From: Branchiostoma floridae
Taxonomy: Eukaryota > Chordata > Leptocardii > Amphioxiformes > Branchiostomatidae
Assembly (NCBI RefSeq): GCF_000003815.2
Contig: NC_049981.1
Span: 1,766,830 to 1,830,829 of the forward strand
Length of the DNA: 64,000 bases
Direction of reading: 5' to 3'
Positions 35,149 to 46,819 of this stretch are shown in pieces. The first letter of the stretch is position 1. Each line of letters begins with the position of its first letter. The notes beneath the pieces are model-generated. The model saw only the letters and a list, made by a program, of their open reading frames with translations. It did no database searches and was not told the origin of the DNA. Both the position numbers and the translations under genes were made by a program.

Positions 35149-36425
35149 TATATAACACCTTATATAACCCATGCAAACCATATAACTGTTATATGTTTCA
35201 AGTATTGACTTAAACACCGGGGTTCAAGTGCCACCAAATGGTCCACACTTTTTGGCCTTATTATGGTGTTAGGTTTAGTAAGCTGTTTCAGTATGGTCAA
35301 CTTGGCTTGACATTTTCACTTCTTTCTGTCTATCAGCTGTATTTTCTAAGGTAGCCTCACCTGGCTGCCCAATGCATAATTCATTTCTGGACCTTACCTG
35401 TAAATTACTCACCACTGTCATTCAGGGTAATTAATGATTATGATGCAAATTCACTGTCTGAATCTTTAATATTCATGGTGTAAGGTCAATGGAAAATGGG
35501 AACAGTGACAGTGTTTAATGACTTAAAGTCTGAATACCAATACACATCTCTTGCAAGCTTCCCATAGACTTTATGCTTAGTACAGACAACCACAAGAAAA
35601 AAATCCTTGATATATGTAAAAGAAATACTCCCCATATCGGTTTGTTTTTATTCTGCCATAACAACCATTTTTGAAAAAAAAAGGGTTATATTCAGATTCA
35701 ACTATTCAGATACAATTTTAAGTGATTGACATCCACACCTAAAACCTTAACAATCTGATAATATAGTATGTGACTTGTCACACTACTGTAGAACTATTTT
35801 GCTTCTTCACAAATTTCTGGGGAAGTCAATATCAACATTACCCCACCCCCATCTAATAAAAGGTGCTTATGTCCCCACCCAACCAAAGGCTATAGTTTGA
35901 AGTATAGTGTAAACAAAAGCATATCAACAATACTCTGGGATTGAAATATGAAGTGCAATTTAAAGAAAAATTTCAAGATTTGCGAAAAGATCATCAGTGA
36001 GAATAGAATCTACAACGGTTACTTTTTATCATGATTCAATTCTGTTTCATCATCACAAAGGTGAAATCCAAACAGTTTTGTGGGTAAAGCCTTCAAGTTC
36101 ATGGAAGCCATACAGAAAGCTAAAAACTTCCACTTTCACACGTGATGCTGCCAACTATGACCCCATGTACCCGGATGTAAGACGGATTCAAGCCGCTTTT
36201 GTGTTGACATGATGACAATTATTCGCAAATCTGGATGATGATTAGTGGGGTTCAAGTGCTGCCAAACTAACCACACCAACAGTTCTGAGCACAAATTATA
36301 GAAAAAGTGGGACTCTTTGTCTTTCTTTGCCTCCAAAAAAGAAGTCAAACCCATTACCTATCTAGATATATAAAGTATTTGAGTAGTCTCTTTGAATGAT
36401 AATATTTGTCACAGTTTATTGTTAC
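35149..36425. other. Noncoding stretch with SINE fragments
   Basis: No gene. A fragment at 36241-36350 shares GTGCTGCCAAACT and TAGAAAAAGTGGGAC...AAGAAGTCAAA blocks with the SINE region and with 38176-38232. Confidence 0.5.
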
Positions 36426-36600
36426 ATGATTGTGTATAACAGTGGGGTTCAAGCGCTGCCAAACTGACCACGCCAACAGCTCTGAGCTTTTGGCATTGTG
36501 GTTTACACGTTGGATTTGTGATCCAACTGCCACAAATCCAACTGCCCAGGTTCAGTGCGGGTTTGAATCCCGGGAGTCGGGATATTGTTTCTTTCTATTC
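36426..36600 (+). mobile_element. tRNA-derived SINE, copy 1 (head)
   Basis: A tRNA-like head with B-box GGTTTGAATCC (36560-36570) and an anticodon-arm-like TTGGATTTGTGATCCAA. The arm is followed by a duplicated ATCCAACTGCC. It cannot fold as a working tRNA. Confidence 0.7.
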
Positions 36601-36747
36601 TCTGGTTGTTTCACTGGTTCCCATGCTGACCCTGTGAGTTATACTTTAACACTATAAAGATGCACGTGCCATACAGGGATTTCGAACTCGGAGAATCGGG
36701 GACGAGTCTTGAAAAGATAAAGGGGAGTTAAGTGTAACAGTACTAGT

Positions 36748-37001
36748 GGGGCTCAAGCACTGCCAAACTGACCACGCCAATTAACAGCTCTGAGCTTTTG
36801 TCGTTGTGGTTTGCACGTTGGATTTGTGATCCAGCTGCCGGGGTTTGGCGCGGGTTTGAATCCCGGGAGTCAGGATATTGTTCATTTTGTTCTACTCGCC
36901 CCTCTCAGGTTGTTTCACATGCATATTCCCTATCTTGTTTCTACCATGTACTTGCAATTAGCCTACAGGCATGAACTTGCAAATAAATTCTTTCTATTGA
37001 T
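36748..37001 (+). mobile_element. tRNA-derived SINE, copy 2 (head and tail)
   Basis: Same head as copy 1, with B-box at 36853-36863 and GTGATCCAGCTGCC. The body ends in a tail CATGTACTTGCAATTAGC then GCATGAACTTGCAAATAAA. The same tail is found at 37648-37702, reversed at 33150-33210, and in diverged form at 40515-40565. Confidence 0.72.
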
Positions 37002-38268
37002 CTAATGCCCACGCAGAACTAGGGGTCCACCTCTGACAGGCTAGAACAAGCTAAGCTAGAACCTGGCCATGGCTTGAAGCATTATATTCACAAATCAATC
37101 CGGCTTTAACCAAAACCAACTAACCCATTTTTAGATTAGCATGATCATGCTTATAACTCTCCTTTAGACCTTATATAGCTTAGGCTCAAACTTTTGAATT
37201 GATTTTTTATGTGTGTTATGTGTATAGATGTTTAGGCTTGAACCTGTTTAAATCATTTTTTGATGTGTTATATGTGGCTTTCTAATCCTATCTTGTCAAG
37301 TTTTCTTTTTGACCCTAAACCGTATGGTGTTTGGCTGGCACACAAAAAGAAAGCCTGACGATTGAAATAGAAAGCCCAACAAAACACTTAAAACGACAGA
37401 GCCTTCATCTTTTTAGATCTAACATGGATAGTAACCGTATTGTTAGAATGCACAAAAAGATTTCTCACTGTTGTGCTCAGCGACAATCAGCTGTTGGCTG
37501 TTCTCTTTTTTGTATGCAAATTGGAACACAGCAGACAACAAAGGTCCATTCACACTAAATGGATAATTGACAGTAGTTGTTGATTATTCTCTTGAAATCA
37601 CAGAACCCACAAATTGTATAAATTGTGGGGCTTTTTGTCTGTCTAAGTTTATACCATGTACTTGCAATTAGCCCTCGGGCATGAACTTGCAAATAAACTT
37701 CTATTATTTGGAGCACTGGTACATATACCTTATATGACTGGAAGGTGTATATATCCAGACATTTTTTCATAGACTGTCTACAGATAATGGTAAGTTAAGA
37801 CTTTCCAAATCCAAGAAACTAAAGAAGGAATACTCAATGGAAAATTATATAACGTTACTAGATAAACATGAGGTATGATCAGCAATGTGCAAACTTAGAT
37901 TAGAATTAGCGCCCACCCCCTTGAAATTGAGAAATGGTGGTGCGGTACAACAAGCTACCTGTGGGCGAAAGAACCTGTTTAAACTATTGTATTTCAAACC
38001 TGGTGAAAGACGAAATACAGCTACATTTTACTTCTAAGTCCAACTGCCTCTACAATGACCAGGAAAGAAAAGAGTTAATCGAAGAGGCAGTACAAAATCC
38101 ACAAAATTTCCAAATATTTACAGACGAAAACAAAACTATAACCTTTAGCCTGTTAACGTCACATAACCCACTCATTATAGAAAAAGTGGGACACTTTGTC
38201 TTCCACTGCTTCCATGAAAGAAGTCAAATCCAAAAGGCTAATATATAGATTGTAGCTCTCAGCAGTCC
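37002..38268. other. Noncoding stretch with a repeat tail and an unassigned 104-codon frame
   Basis: The SINE/LINE-type tail lies at 37648-37702. An open frame 37934-38248 (plus) encodes 104 residues including NPQNFQIFTDENKTITFSLL, which I cannot assign. Its last third is repeat sequence shared with 36298, so it is not called as a gene. Confidence 0.4.
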
Positions 38269-40419
38269 ATCCTCTGTGAAAATTCAAGCGTCTCAGACGG
38301 CGAAACGCCGTTTGCGACAACCGTCCAAGGCGTCTTAAATTATTGGGACGCTTTGGACGGTTACGGCGGCGGACGGCATGGGACGGGCTTTTGAACGCCC
38401 GACGAAACGTCCAAGACGGTCCGAACGGCATAACAAACGCTTGGACGCGTCTAGATTGGCACTTTAGACGCGTCCGGTCGGACGTTCGGGACGTCCGAGA
38501 CGGCGTCTGAAAGCGGGCAGCCGGACGCTCCCGCGCTCCGTCGGGCGGGCCCCCCGCTGGGAACAGACGTCTCTGCGGACGGACCAGACGCCGATTGCGA
38601 CGGACGTAAATGACGTAATCCAGGCTGCTGGGACGGATCGGACGCCGGTTGCGACGGGCATAAACGGCGTAATCCAGGCCGCTGGTACGGGCGGTAGCCT
38701 CCACCACGCCTTCCCACGGGGGGTACAGATCGTAAAATTCGACAGAAAATGGAATGAAAGGCCAAGAGGCTGTCATCGCTATATTATTAAAGGTTAATAT
38801 CTGGGCCAAACTCCTAGCAAAATATTTTTTCTTCAAGACACAGTTTTAGTTAGTCAGGCAGTACGGTAGAAACTCATAACGGGCCGGTGCATTTAATTTG
38901 GAACGTGCGTAGACGGCTGCCCGGACGCCGTTTCTGACGCCGTCCGGTCACGGCTATAATTTTATGGCCTGTTGGGACAAGCGTTGCCACATACCAAACA
39001 AACAAATATTCAGCCAGGCAGTGAATTGTAGAAGACCACCCACCACTGGGCCGTCAGGTTTAGCTAAAATCAAACACAACTTGAACAAATTTCTTCGTAA
39101 ATTGTTTACACGTACTCCGCGGCGTTTAATCAACTTTGCTACATGTACGAAATTCAATCCGGCCTTCAATCGTGTCCGCGGCTTTTTGTGCCGCCGTGCC
39201 GACACGTTACATCAGAATGGACGAGCCCACATAACATCAAGGGTAAATACAGGACGTTTGAAATTTTCTATCGTAAATTTTAATTGCACCAGTATTTGCT
39301 AAAGACTGGATATATAAATGTGAAATAACGTTAAATTTTCTACAAAGATCATAAGTCATTTTGTTTATTTCGAGGTAGCGAAATAAAGTCTTCCGTTTCA
39401 TAAGTTCCTAACCCCAAGTAGTTGGAAGAGCCAACTAAGATTTTGATTGGCACCGGCAAAATCGGTAGGTGCTATCTCATTATCTGTTGTCTAAATCTAC
39501 ATTTTAACAGCATTATCATTCTTAATAGAAACAACAGATATTTTTTACAAGTATTCTACAACGTGTTCATAATTCTTTTTATTTTGTGGCATCAAAACAA
39601 GATCCTAAATTTTATCATTTCTTCGCGTATGTGGGGAGGGCACCCGTAACAACAAGTCGTCGGTAAACTTTGCAACAGATGATTGTACAAAAAATTAGAA
39701 TAAAATGCGAAGTATTCACTTACCGGCGCCTGCAAAGTATCGACAATCAGCTAACGGAAGAACCGCTGCTTCTTTTGACGTCTGTCACATCTGTGATTTC
39801 TGCTGTCCAAGGTTTGCTGCTTCGAGTAAGTAGTATAATTTTTCCCCCTTGTCGGCGCACGACAAATAATTTTTGTACATTCTTTTTAGTATAAATAACG
39901 GATACAGTCATCGCCGTAAACCCAACCTCAGCACAATGTCGTACAAACATCAGCTGCTACGTCTAGACGTGAAGTCCTTGGTCCAAAAGTGCGCAAAATT
40001 TAACAAACGGACATGAAATCCACAGAAATAGTCACCTTCTGAACATAAGTCCTGCAACCGCCGGAGTGTTCAACGGTCTGAAATTCGAATTCACCCGCTG
40101 AAATTGGCGCATGTGCAGAAGTTAAAACGTCATGTTTCCCGTGGGGATCATAAGAAAAGACGCAGCCGTCTGCCGGCGTCGGGTGACTAAGTATTTTATA
40201 GCCCCATCAGTGGCCGTCTCCGACGGCAATGGAAGGTCTTTCAGCCGTTCGGGCGTTCACCATAAAAACTGACAGAACGGCACGGACGCTCACGATGTGT
40301 CCGCGGCCGTTTCGGACGGCAATGAACGCGTCCAGAACGTCTGAAACGCGCTCGGACGCCATTGGACGCTTGTAGACGCCGTCCGGGCAGTTTCGGACGC
40401 TTGAATTTTCACAGAGGAT
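38269..40419. mobile_element. 2151-bp element with perfect 24-bp TIRs and GC-rich ends
   Basis: Positions 38269-38292 (ATCCTCTGTGAAAATTCAAG then CGTC) are the exact inverse of 40396-40419. Inside each end is a CpG-rich array of GGACG/CGTCC motifs (about 38290-38750 and 40150-40395), while the core is AT-rich. There is no target duplication beyond a possible AT. No transposase was recognised, so it is probably non-autonomous. Confidence 0.85.
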
Positions 40420-43400
40420 ATTATTGCTAGAATAGTCACTTGTTTACACTTATCACCATTGTTATCTATACCAATTTGTCTTTTATTTTCTGTATGTTCA
40501 CTATATATTCTGTATGTTCCATGTTGCAATCAGCCTTCGGACAAGAACTTGCAAATGAAACTTTCTATAATCTTATAGTCCTAAGTATGTTTTCTCCATT
40601 GTCACTTATTTCAAGTCAGGGCCTACAGAATGAAAACAAAGCAAAAACAAGATCATTGTGTGCATCCTTGTAGAAAACAAAAGTTATTCACGCCTTATAA
40701 CAGTTGATCTCCTCGATGATTTTAGGAGACAAACTATTCACATCCAAAAAACTTTTGCTGTATAAAGTTTGGAATATGTTCAGTTTGTGAGGAAGATACT
40801 ATCAGAGTTGTATCTTTATGGTTATAATAAAGAATGTTTATTAGGTTTTGTCACAGTGCAAAATTTGACTATCGGACAAATTTGGGCTGCTTTAGGTTGA
40901 GAAGTGGTGACCATTCTCAGAATACTAGCATTATGACTGTTTCACTCTGGTAACAGTCTGAGGGGTTTGAATTTTGCTTATCATGAATTCAAACCCCTTC
41001 TGACTGAAAAACCGTCAGTTATGACATGAGCCCGGCGGGGTCGTAATATAACCGGCGGTTGTATTATTGGTCAATTCACACCTTTCACACCTCTCCCTTA
41101 TACCTCTCTGAGAGGTGTGAGGAGACAAATTCTCGGCCCTCGGGACACAAATAAACCGGCGGGTTGCATGTTTTTTGACGCTTTTGTCCGTAGGGTTGGG
41201 AGTTTAGACCGGCGGTCCAAGTAAGTTTACCCCGTCGGTGTTCCAATTTCTCTCCGACGGGTGACCCAAAAAGATATCGGGATGCTTGAAAAAGGCCGCG
41301 GTCTCCTTGCATTTTTCATCAATGATATCTTAAGTTGTAAACATTGTAGAATAATGATTTTTATATCATCATACTCTGTACATCAAGAGCTACAACCTGA
41401 TATCTCACTTAAAGGTAGAACATCAATTTTGCTTGAATTTCCAAATGGCTTGTGTCTTTGCTAAATTGCAGTGACTGGTGTTAATTCAAATGTAACTGGT
41501 CATGCGACATGTGAATAAACTTCAAGTTATTTGGGGGTGAAATGAAACTAACATTACATGTGAAAAGTTGTTAAATATGATAAATACATAAATTTTAATA
41601 TTTAAAGGTTTATGTGCGTGAACCAAAGCTGTCTTCAGTTCCTCCATCCCATGATGGTTCATTTTTACCAACCATCCAAAAAATTCATGACATTGATGGA
41701 AATGTATTTTCATAAGCTCAAAAAAAAAGACAGTGTTCTGGCCAGCCTGAAATTTTTCCCTCCCCTGTATTTTGATTGAAAATCCTATGCTCCCCTGGGA
41801 AAATTTTGAAATCTAGACCCTCTGGAACACAATTTATCTTTCAAATTTTGCTGGTAGACCCAGCTTAGTTCAATTAATATCTTTACGTGCGGAGTTTTGT
41901 CCGTAACAGAGGATGGAATGGGCACATTTTGTGTCCGCGCCAAGCGTCAAAATTCCGTCAAAGGACAGAATGGCAGACGCTGGCTAGAACTCTAGTCATT
42001 TAACTACAAAATTGATGACATGGGCTCCTAAATGTAATGTTGAGTAGAACAGAAAAAATGGAAACCTGGAGACAGTCTTGGTGTTAACTTTTACAAATTC
42101 TTACTTTGTTACACTACAGAAAGACATGAAGCATTATATAACACTATTAACAGTGGGAATACATTGATGATCAAATTATTTTCAAACTTTCCTTAAAAAA
42201 ATAGTATGATTTTTTTTCATACATGTACAAATTATGTACATGTTCCAAAATAACAAAACTAAACTATCACATAGCATTCCCTAGATATTAACAAGAAAAA
42301 TATCTTAGATTAAAGATTAAAGAATAAAGATTGTCAATCGTCAACCTCTCTTCATTTTACTTATGTAATCATGTTTCATTGCTTTTCTTATGAAAAGTTC
42401 AACATATAAAAATCATCAAAGCAGACATTATTGTTATCAAATATTCTGGAAGATGGCCAAGATCGAAGAGAATGCAATCCTTAAAGTTACAAGAACTGTG
42501 GGAAAATATTTTTTTACATGACTGTACATGTATCATAGGATACATGTAACATAGGTCAGATAATGACTCCAAAATCATTTTATCTTATAAGTCTTATAGT
42601 AGAAATCAAATGCTCTAAACTTTAAAACAAAATAGCAATGTTTACTTTAGAAAGTACACAAGTGCAGAATGTTCCCTCAAGACTGGCGAATCAAAAAGTG
42701 ATTATTTTGATGCAAAGACATCCTAGCATGAAGAAATAATCAATACAGAAAATTGACATCAGCATACATTCTTCCCATCAGCTAATTAATCTGTCATAAT
42801 GATGGATAACTACTGATGAAAAGTTTCCATCGACTTTTATCCATAGATAAGTACACTAATGCTAAACTTTCATCCAACTTACATAAATGTAATACAAGAA
42901 TCAAATTTTCAACAACCCCTATCGCCTTCTTCAGGATTGTTATTGATCATTATCATATAGCCAGGTGCCGTGGACCAATCAGAAGGTCCCGTTCCATGTT
43001 GGTTATGACGCCATAACACATAGATTCCAGCCCGGTGTGTATTGCTCCTTGTGATTGGTCAGAATGAATCGACATCGACACCGGTGTAAGGGATATGCAG
43101 GCATTGGCCAATCAAAGGAGCGAAACATATGCCAGAGCAGAGGGCATAAGTACAAACTGCAAGGGGGAATGGATCCTTCTGTTAAATTGAGGTTTGTTGT
43201 TCTAAAAAGACAAAGACTGCAATGTTTTGAATATTTTCTGCGGACATATTTGTCTCAAAATGCAAGCTGTAATCTCCTTACAAATGTATGTACCAAAGAA
43301 CAAATGTGAATTTTCAGATATTTGACAATGGATTTGCCCAGGCGTTATGACACCATATACACCTCGGGGTGGGTCATTAACCCTTAATCATTGATCGTTA

Positions 43401-43820
43401 AAAAGGCGACAGTGATCATTGAAGATTGGAAGAAAGTTTATGTTGGAAGAAAGTTTAGTGTTACTACCAACACAGATGAAAACCTACAAACATATTTGGG
43501 CTGCCTATACTGAAAGAACACTGACTGTACACATTATTTACAAACTTTTGACAAGGCAAATCTTTTTCAAATCCATTTCCTGAATTCCATTTCCTCATTA
43601 ATGTATTTCAGGAAATGGACCCTTATACTTGTAACGATATTCTTGAAGCAAAGTTACTGTTAGTATAATTATTACAGATGGACATGCCAGTACTCTTTTC
43701 ATAGGTCCTGTACGTTCCCTTACACATTTGCCTGATAAACTCTGAAAGATAGTTGACGTTAACATCTATTACTATTAGCTTTTCTTACAAATTTGCAAGT
43801 CCTTCAGAAATCCTGTACAG
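40420..43820. other. Noncoding stretch left of the short TRIM gene
   Basis: No gene recognised. A diverged repeat tail lies near 40515, CCGGCGG-rich blocks at 41010-41280, and a possible element at 41732-41993. A degenerate CCTTCTTCAGGAT-type block near 42930 is related to 23793. Confidence 0.45.
41732..41993. mobile_element. Possible hAT-like element
   Basis: Left end CAGTGTTCTGGCCAGC; right end is the inverse of CTAGAGTTCTAGCCAGC (about 13 of 16 matching). No target duplication found. Confidence 0.4.
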
Positions 43821-44723
43821 TCATGTGTCCCACTCTAACAACTCGGGTGTTAGCGGCGGTGTCGGTAGTGGCGTTGGCGAGTTAGCTACCTTTTCCGTGA
43901 CCATCTTGACGACCCGAATCAGGTTCTTCTCCTGGTCGTTGAACTCTGCCCTCTCGTGATCCAAGTTTTCGTTGACTGCGTCGCAGGCGACGGTGAGATT
44001 GTAGACTTCGGTCAGCATGGGGTCCCTGGTCTGGCGAATCGCCTGTAGATTCTGGTGGTGTTTGTTGTTCACGTCCCTCAGCATGGTTTCCTTGGTTTCT
44101 GTCAGCTTCTTAATCATCTGTTCGTACGCTTGGATAATGCTGCTGTCCGCCTGCTTCTTCTGTTCGTGTAAATTCTTCTCCGTTTCTCGCAAACCTTGAA
44201 CAAAGCTGCAGTAGTTTTCGACAAGGTCCTTCCCCCGGGTGACGAAGGAGGTGACCACCGCTTTTCGATCGTCGAGCGCCTTTCTCAGCGTCATCATCCG
44301 ATGTCCGGCGTGGGTTTCGTCCAAACACTCCGTGCACGCCGGTACCTTACACTGCACACAGTATAGCTGTAGCTTCTCTGTAGTGTGCGTTTTACAAAAC
44401 GTGTAGGACTTGGCCTCTTCATCTTCTTCCTCGGAATCATCATCAAGCTGGGGCATAACGGCCTGGTTGTGGATTCGGTCGCAGATATTCAAAATGGCCG
44501 GGTTTTCTGGCATTTGTTCCACCACCTCGGGGGTCAGTTCAACCCTTGTCTCGCATATTGGGCAGTTGAAGGGTTGTCCTGTCTTGGCCCTCTGTTCGAG
44601 ACAGTCCTGACAGAAGGTGTGCAGACATGGCAGGTCCTTTGGGGTAGAGAAGATCTCCTCACAGATTCCACAGATTAGCTCCTGTTGAAGGGCGGGAGGC
44701 AGGGACAGGCTTCTGCCCGCCAT
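43821..44723 (-). CDS. Short TRIM protein (RING, B-box 2, coiled coil), copy 1
   Basis: This is a 300-residue intronless protein and likely RING-type E3 ubiquitin ligase. RING: C18, C21, C33, H35, C38, C41, C54, C57. An acidic linker (DDDSEEEDEE, 94-103) precedes B-box 2: C110, H113, C122, C125, C130, C133, H138, H141. The coiled coil spans about 145-270. The end is Pro/Thr-rich (PTPLPTPPLTPELLEWDT), with no NHL, SPRY or filamin domain. The start is in AACATGG. It is closest to the gene at 46820-47767, which has the same ligand spacing and the shared FCKTH opening of the B-box. TRIMs lacking a C-terminal substrate domain usually rely on the coiled coil for partners. Confidence 0.93.
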   Translation of the reverse strand: MAGRSLSLPPALQQELICGICEEIFSTPKDLPCLHTFCQDCLEQRAKTGQPFNCPICETRVELTPEVVEQMPENPAILNICDRIHNQAVMPQLDDDSEEEDEEAKSYTFCKTHTTEKLQLYCVQCKVPACTECLDETHAGHRMMTLRKALDDRKAVVTSFVTRGKDLVENYCSFVQGLRETEKNLHEQKKQADSSIIQAYEQMIKKLTETKETMLRDVNNKHHQNLQAIRQTRDPMLTEVYNLTVACDAVNENLDHERAEFNDQEKNLIRVVKMVTEKVANSPTPLPTPPLTPELLEWDT

Positions 44724-44965
44724 GTTTTGTCCTCATTATAAAACGACTTATCTTTTGGGCAGAAGGACCAATTCTATGTCACCAAGAGGAGGCTATCAAA
44801 GGGGTCTGGAAGAAAACTTACCCACCTTATCGGTTTTCAGGCACAGACATATCATTAAAAACGTACACGCACGCTTTTCAACAAAGTATTTTCCAAACAT
44901 TTTCATGACAGCATTGCCCAAACACCATGACTTTCTTCCCCTGGTTTTAAGTAAACTGAAACTCA

Positions 44966-44981
44966 GAAACCCCTTTCACAG
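44966..44981 (-). promoter_or_regulatory. Upstream motif shared by the two short TRIM genes (copy 1)
   Basis: Plus-strand GAAACCCCTTTCACAG, 243 bp upstream of the ATG at 44723. The same 16 bp lies upstream of the gene starting at 47767 while the surrounding sequence differs. It may be a conserved promoter element or just duplicated flank. Confidence 0.4.
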
Positions 44982-45181
44982 TCCCTGCAAAACCTGAAGT
45001 TCTAGTTGGCAGATGTAGATGGGTAGCTGAGATTTAACACAAGAGGGCAACGACTCATCAAACTGCCCGAAGCAATAGAACCTACATAAACATGTACCTT
45101 GCACTCTGCTATTATGTCTGTGTTAAGTGTGGAAAACATTTGTGCACCGACAGACTGCAGCAACTGTTATGCAATAATTCA

Positions 45182-45531
45182 CAGGTCTCGAAATACTGGG
45201 TGCATGTGCCCCCAGGTGCACCCAAAATTAGAGCTGTGCACCCAATTATTTTCTGCAGGTGCACAGGGTGCACCCAAATATTTTCTTAGGTTTATGTATG
45301 TAAAGATATCAAAGTATACTAGTATACATCATATTCTTGACACCTAAGTGTTAGAAAGATAATAAAAATGTCTGTCATGGTACTTGTTTAATAATTTGAT
45401 AGCTTGTAACTAAGTTTTAATATTAGGTTTACTGAAATTTAAGTGGTGCACCCAAAATGTCTTTGGTGCACCCAATGTTTTAAGCTTGGTGCACCAGTGC
45501 ACCTAATCCCAAAAATGAATTTCGAGCCCTG
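45182..45531. mobile_element. 350-bp hAT-like element (GTGCACC arrays)
   Basis: Ends are CAGGTCTCGAAAT and the inverse of CAGGGCTCGAAAT. Flanks ATTCA/ATTAA are a near 5-bp duplication. Repeated GTGCACCCA motifs cluster at both ends. Confidence 0.75.
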
Positions 45532-46142
45532 ATTAAGTATCAGACACCCCCCTACATGGAACAGTCCAGGGGACAGCCTCATTCTGAGAAATTGTGGAAG
45601 ACAACAAACTGCCCCTACGGCTACTACAAGCCACAAAACATGTGAGAGTGAGTGATCAAAAGAGAATCTGTAATCGCAACATCTGTTGTCCTTCTGTAAA
45701 ATTTACCACTTCCTTCTTGTCTCAAATGACTGGAAAAATGTATGTAATTAAAACTACATGGATTTACTATCATTTAGCGTCTGTCTACACGCAAACAACA
45801 CCTCTAGATTATGTTCGTTCACAAAGTCAAGCCGAGACACACACACACAAACAAGGGGTAGTAGTTCTGCAGGTTGAATAATACACCTTAATACCAGCTG
45901 CAGGGCGGGTCTAGACTACTGATAACAGACGTCTATGTTTTATTTTGTGGGTGTCAATAAATAAAACGAAGACTGAATTCTTCAACTCACCTCACAGCAA
46001 ATCTAGTATAAAGCTCCAGGAAAAAAAACATTGGATCTGCAAAACTCAATTGTTTTTCATTCACTTTTTTATTCTTTCTGGTGAGATGAGATTCAAGGTT
46101 CAAGAGATAAGATCATAATGATCAACTCTCCTGCACAAATAC

Positions 46143-46215
46143 GGTGTGATATCGCGCTGCATAATCGGCAGCGCGTTGGGCTCAGGCCCAAGAGGTCCCG
46201 AATTCAAAATCTGCT
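46143..46215 (+). repeat. Degenerate tRNA-Leu-like sequence
   Basis: Contains GGCAGCGCGTTGGGCTCAGG then CCCAAGAGGTCCCGAATTC. The stem TTGGG/CCCAA encloses CTCAGGC, placing CAG (Leu) at the anticodon position. The acceptor and T arms are broken, so it is a SINE head or pseudo-tRNA. Confidence 0.55.
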
Positions 46216-46819
46216 ATAAGTATGAAGCTACATGTACAAGTACAGAAAAAAATATAGGGTCTGCAAACCTCAATCATATTTTCATTCATTTCTTATTCTT
46301 TCTGGTGAGATATGAGATACGATTCAAGGTTCGAGAGATACGATAATGATCAACTCTACTGCATAAAAACACCCTGTGACTCGTGAGATCGTGAGATACT
46401 GCATACTGACTAAAGTGCAAGCAACATATGAAACAGACATGCAGAAGATACAAATAAAAGTATGTAGAAACTCATTGAACCCAAAAATGAACATTTTGTA
46501 CATCATCATACACATCTGTTATCAGTTATACATCGTCGTATCGTCGTCGTATCCATTTTTGATTATACTGCTGCTGGGATCCCTGTCACAGGGGTAGGCA
46601 GCAGTCGGATACATGTACATGCTTAATCTTTCTTTCTAACTTAATACTGACAAAAGATAGCCGATGAAACCATTTTCCAGTTGCTTGAGTAATCGCTATT
46701 TGGTGTTACCTTAGTATATATACCTGGATATCGTAACTGTCTAACTAACTATAAAAGACCAGGAGAAAACCAGCTAAACGTCATCATAAAGCTAACAAGG
46801 TGGAAGTTACTATCAATTT

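Larger units (their letters stand above)
44982..46819. other. Stretch between the two short TRIM genes
   Basis: Contains the element at 45182-45531 and the tRNA-like relic at 46143-46215. Two similar blocks near 46020-46130 and 46245-46350 (TTTTCATTCA..TTATTCTTTCTGGTGAGAT) surround the relic. No further gene. Confidence 0.5.

Noticed and set aside
36480-36870. Functional tRNA genes
   Set aside because: A B-box is present, but the arms do not pair properly and both copies share a SINE leader and tail.
37934-38248. 104-residue plus-strand frame
   Set aside because: No family match, and its last third is repeat sequence shared with 36298-36350.
38159-38836. 225-residue Arg-rich antisense frame
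   Set aside because: It crosses the TIR and the CpG-rich GGACG array; the residues reflect repeat composition.
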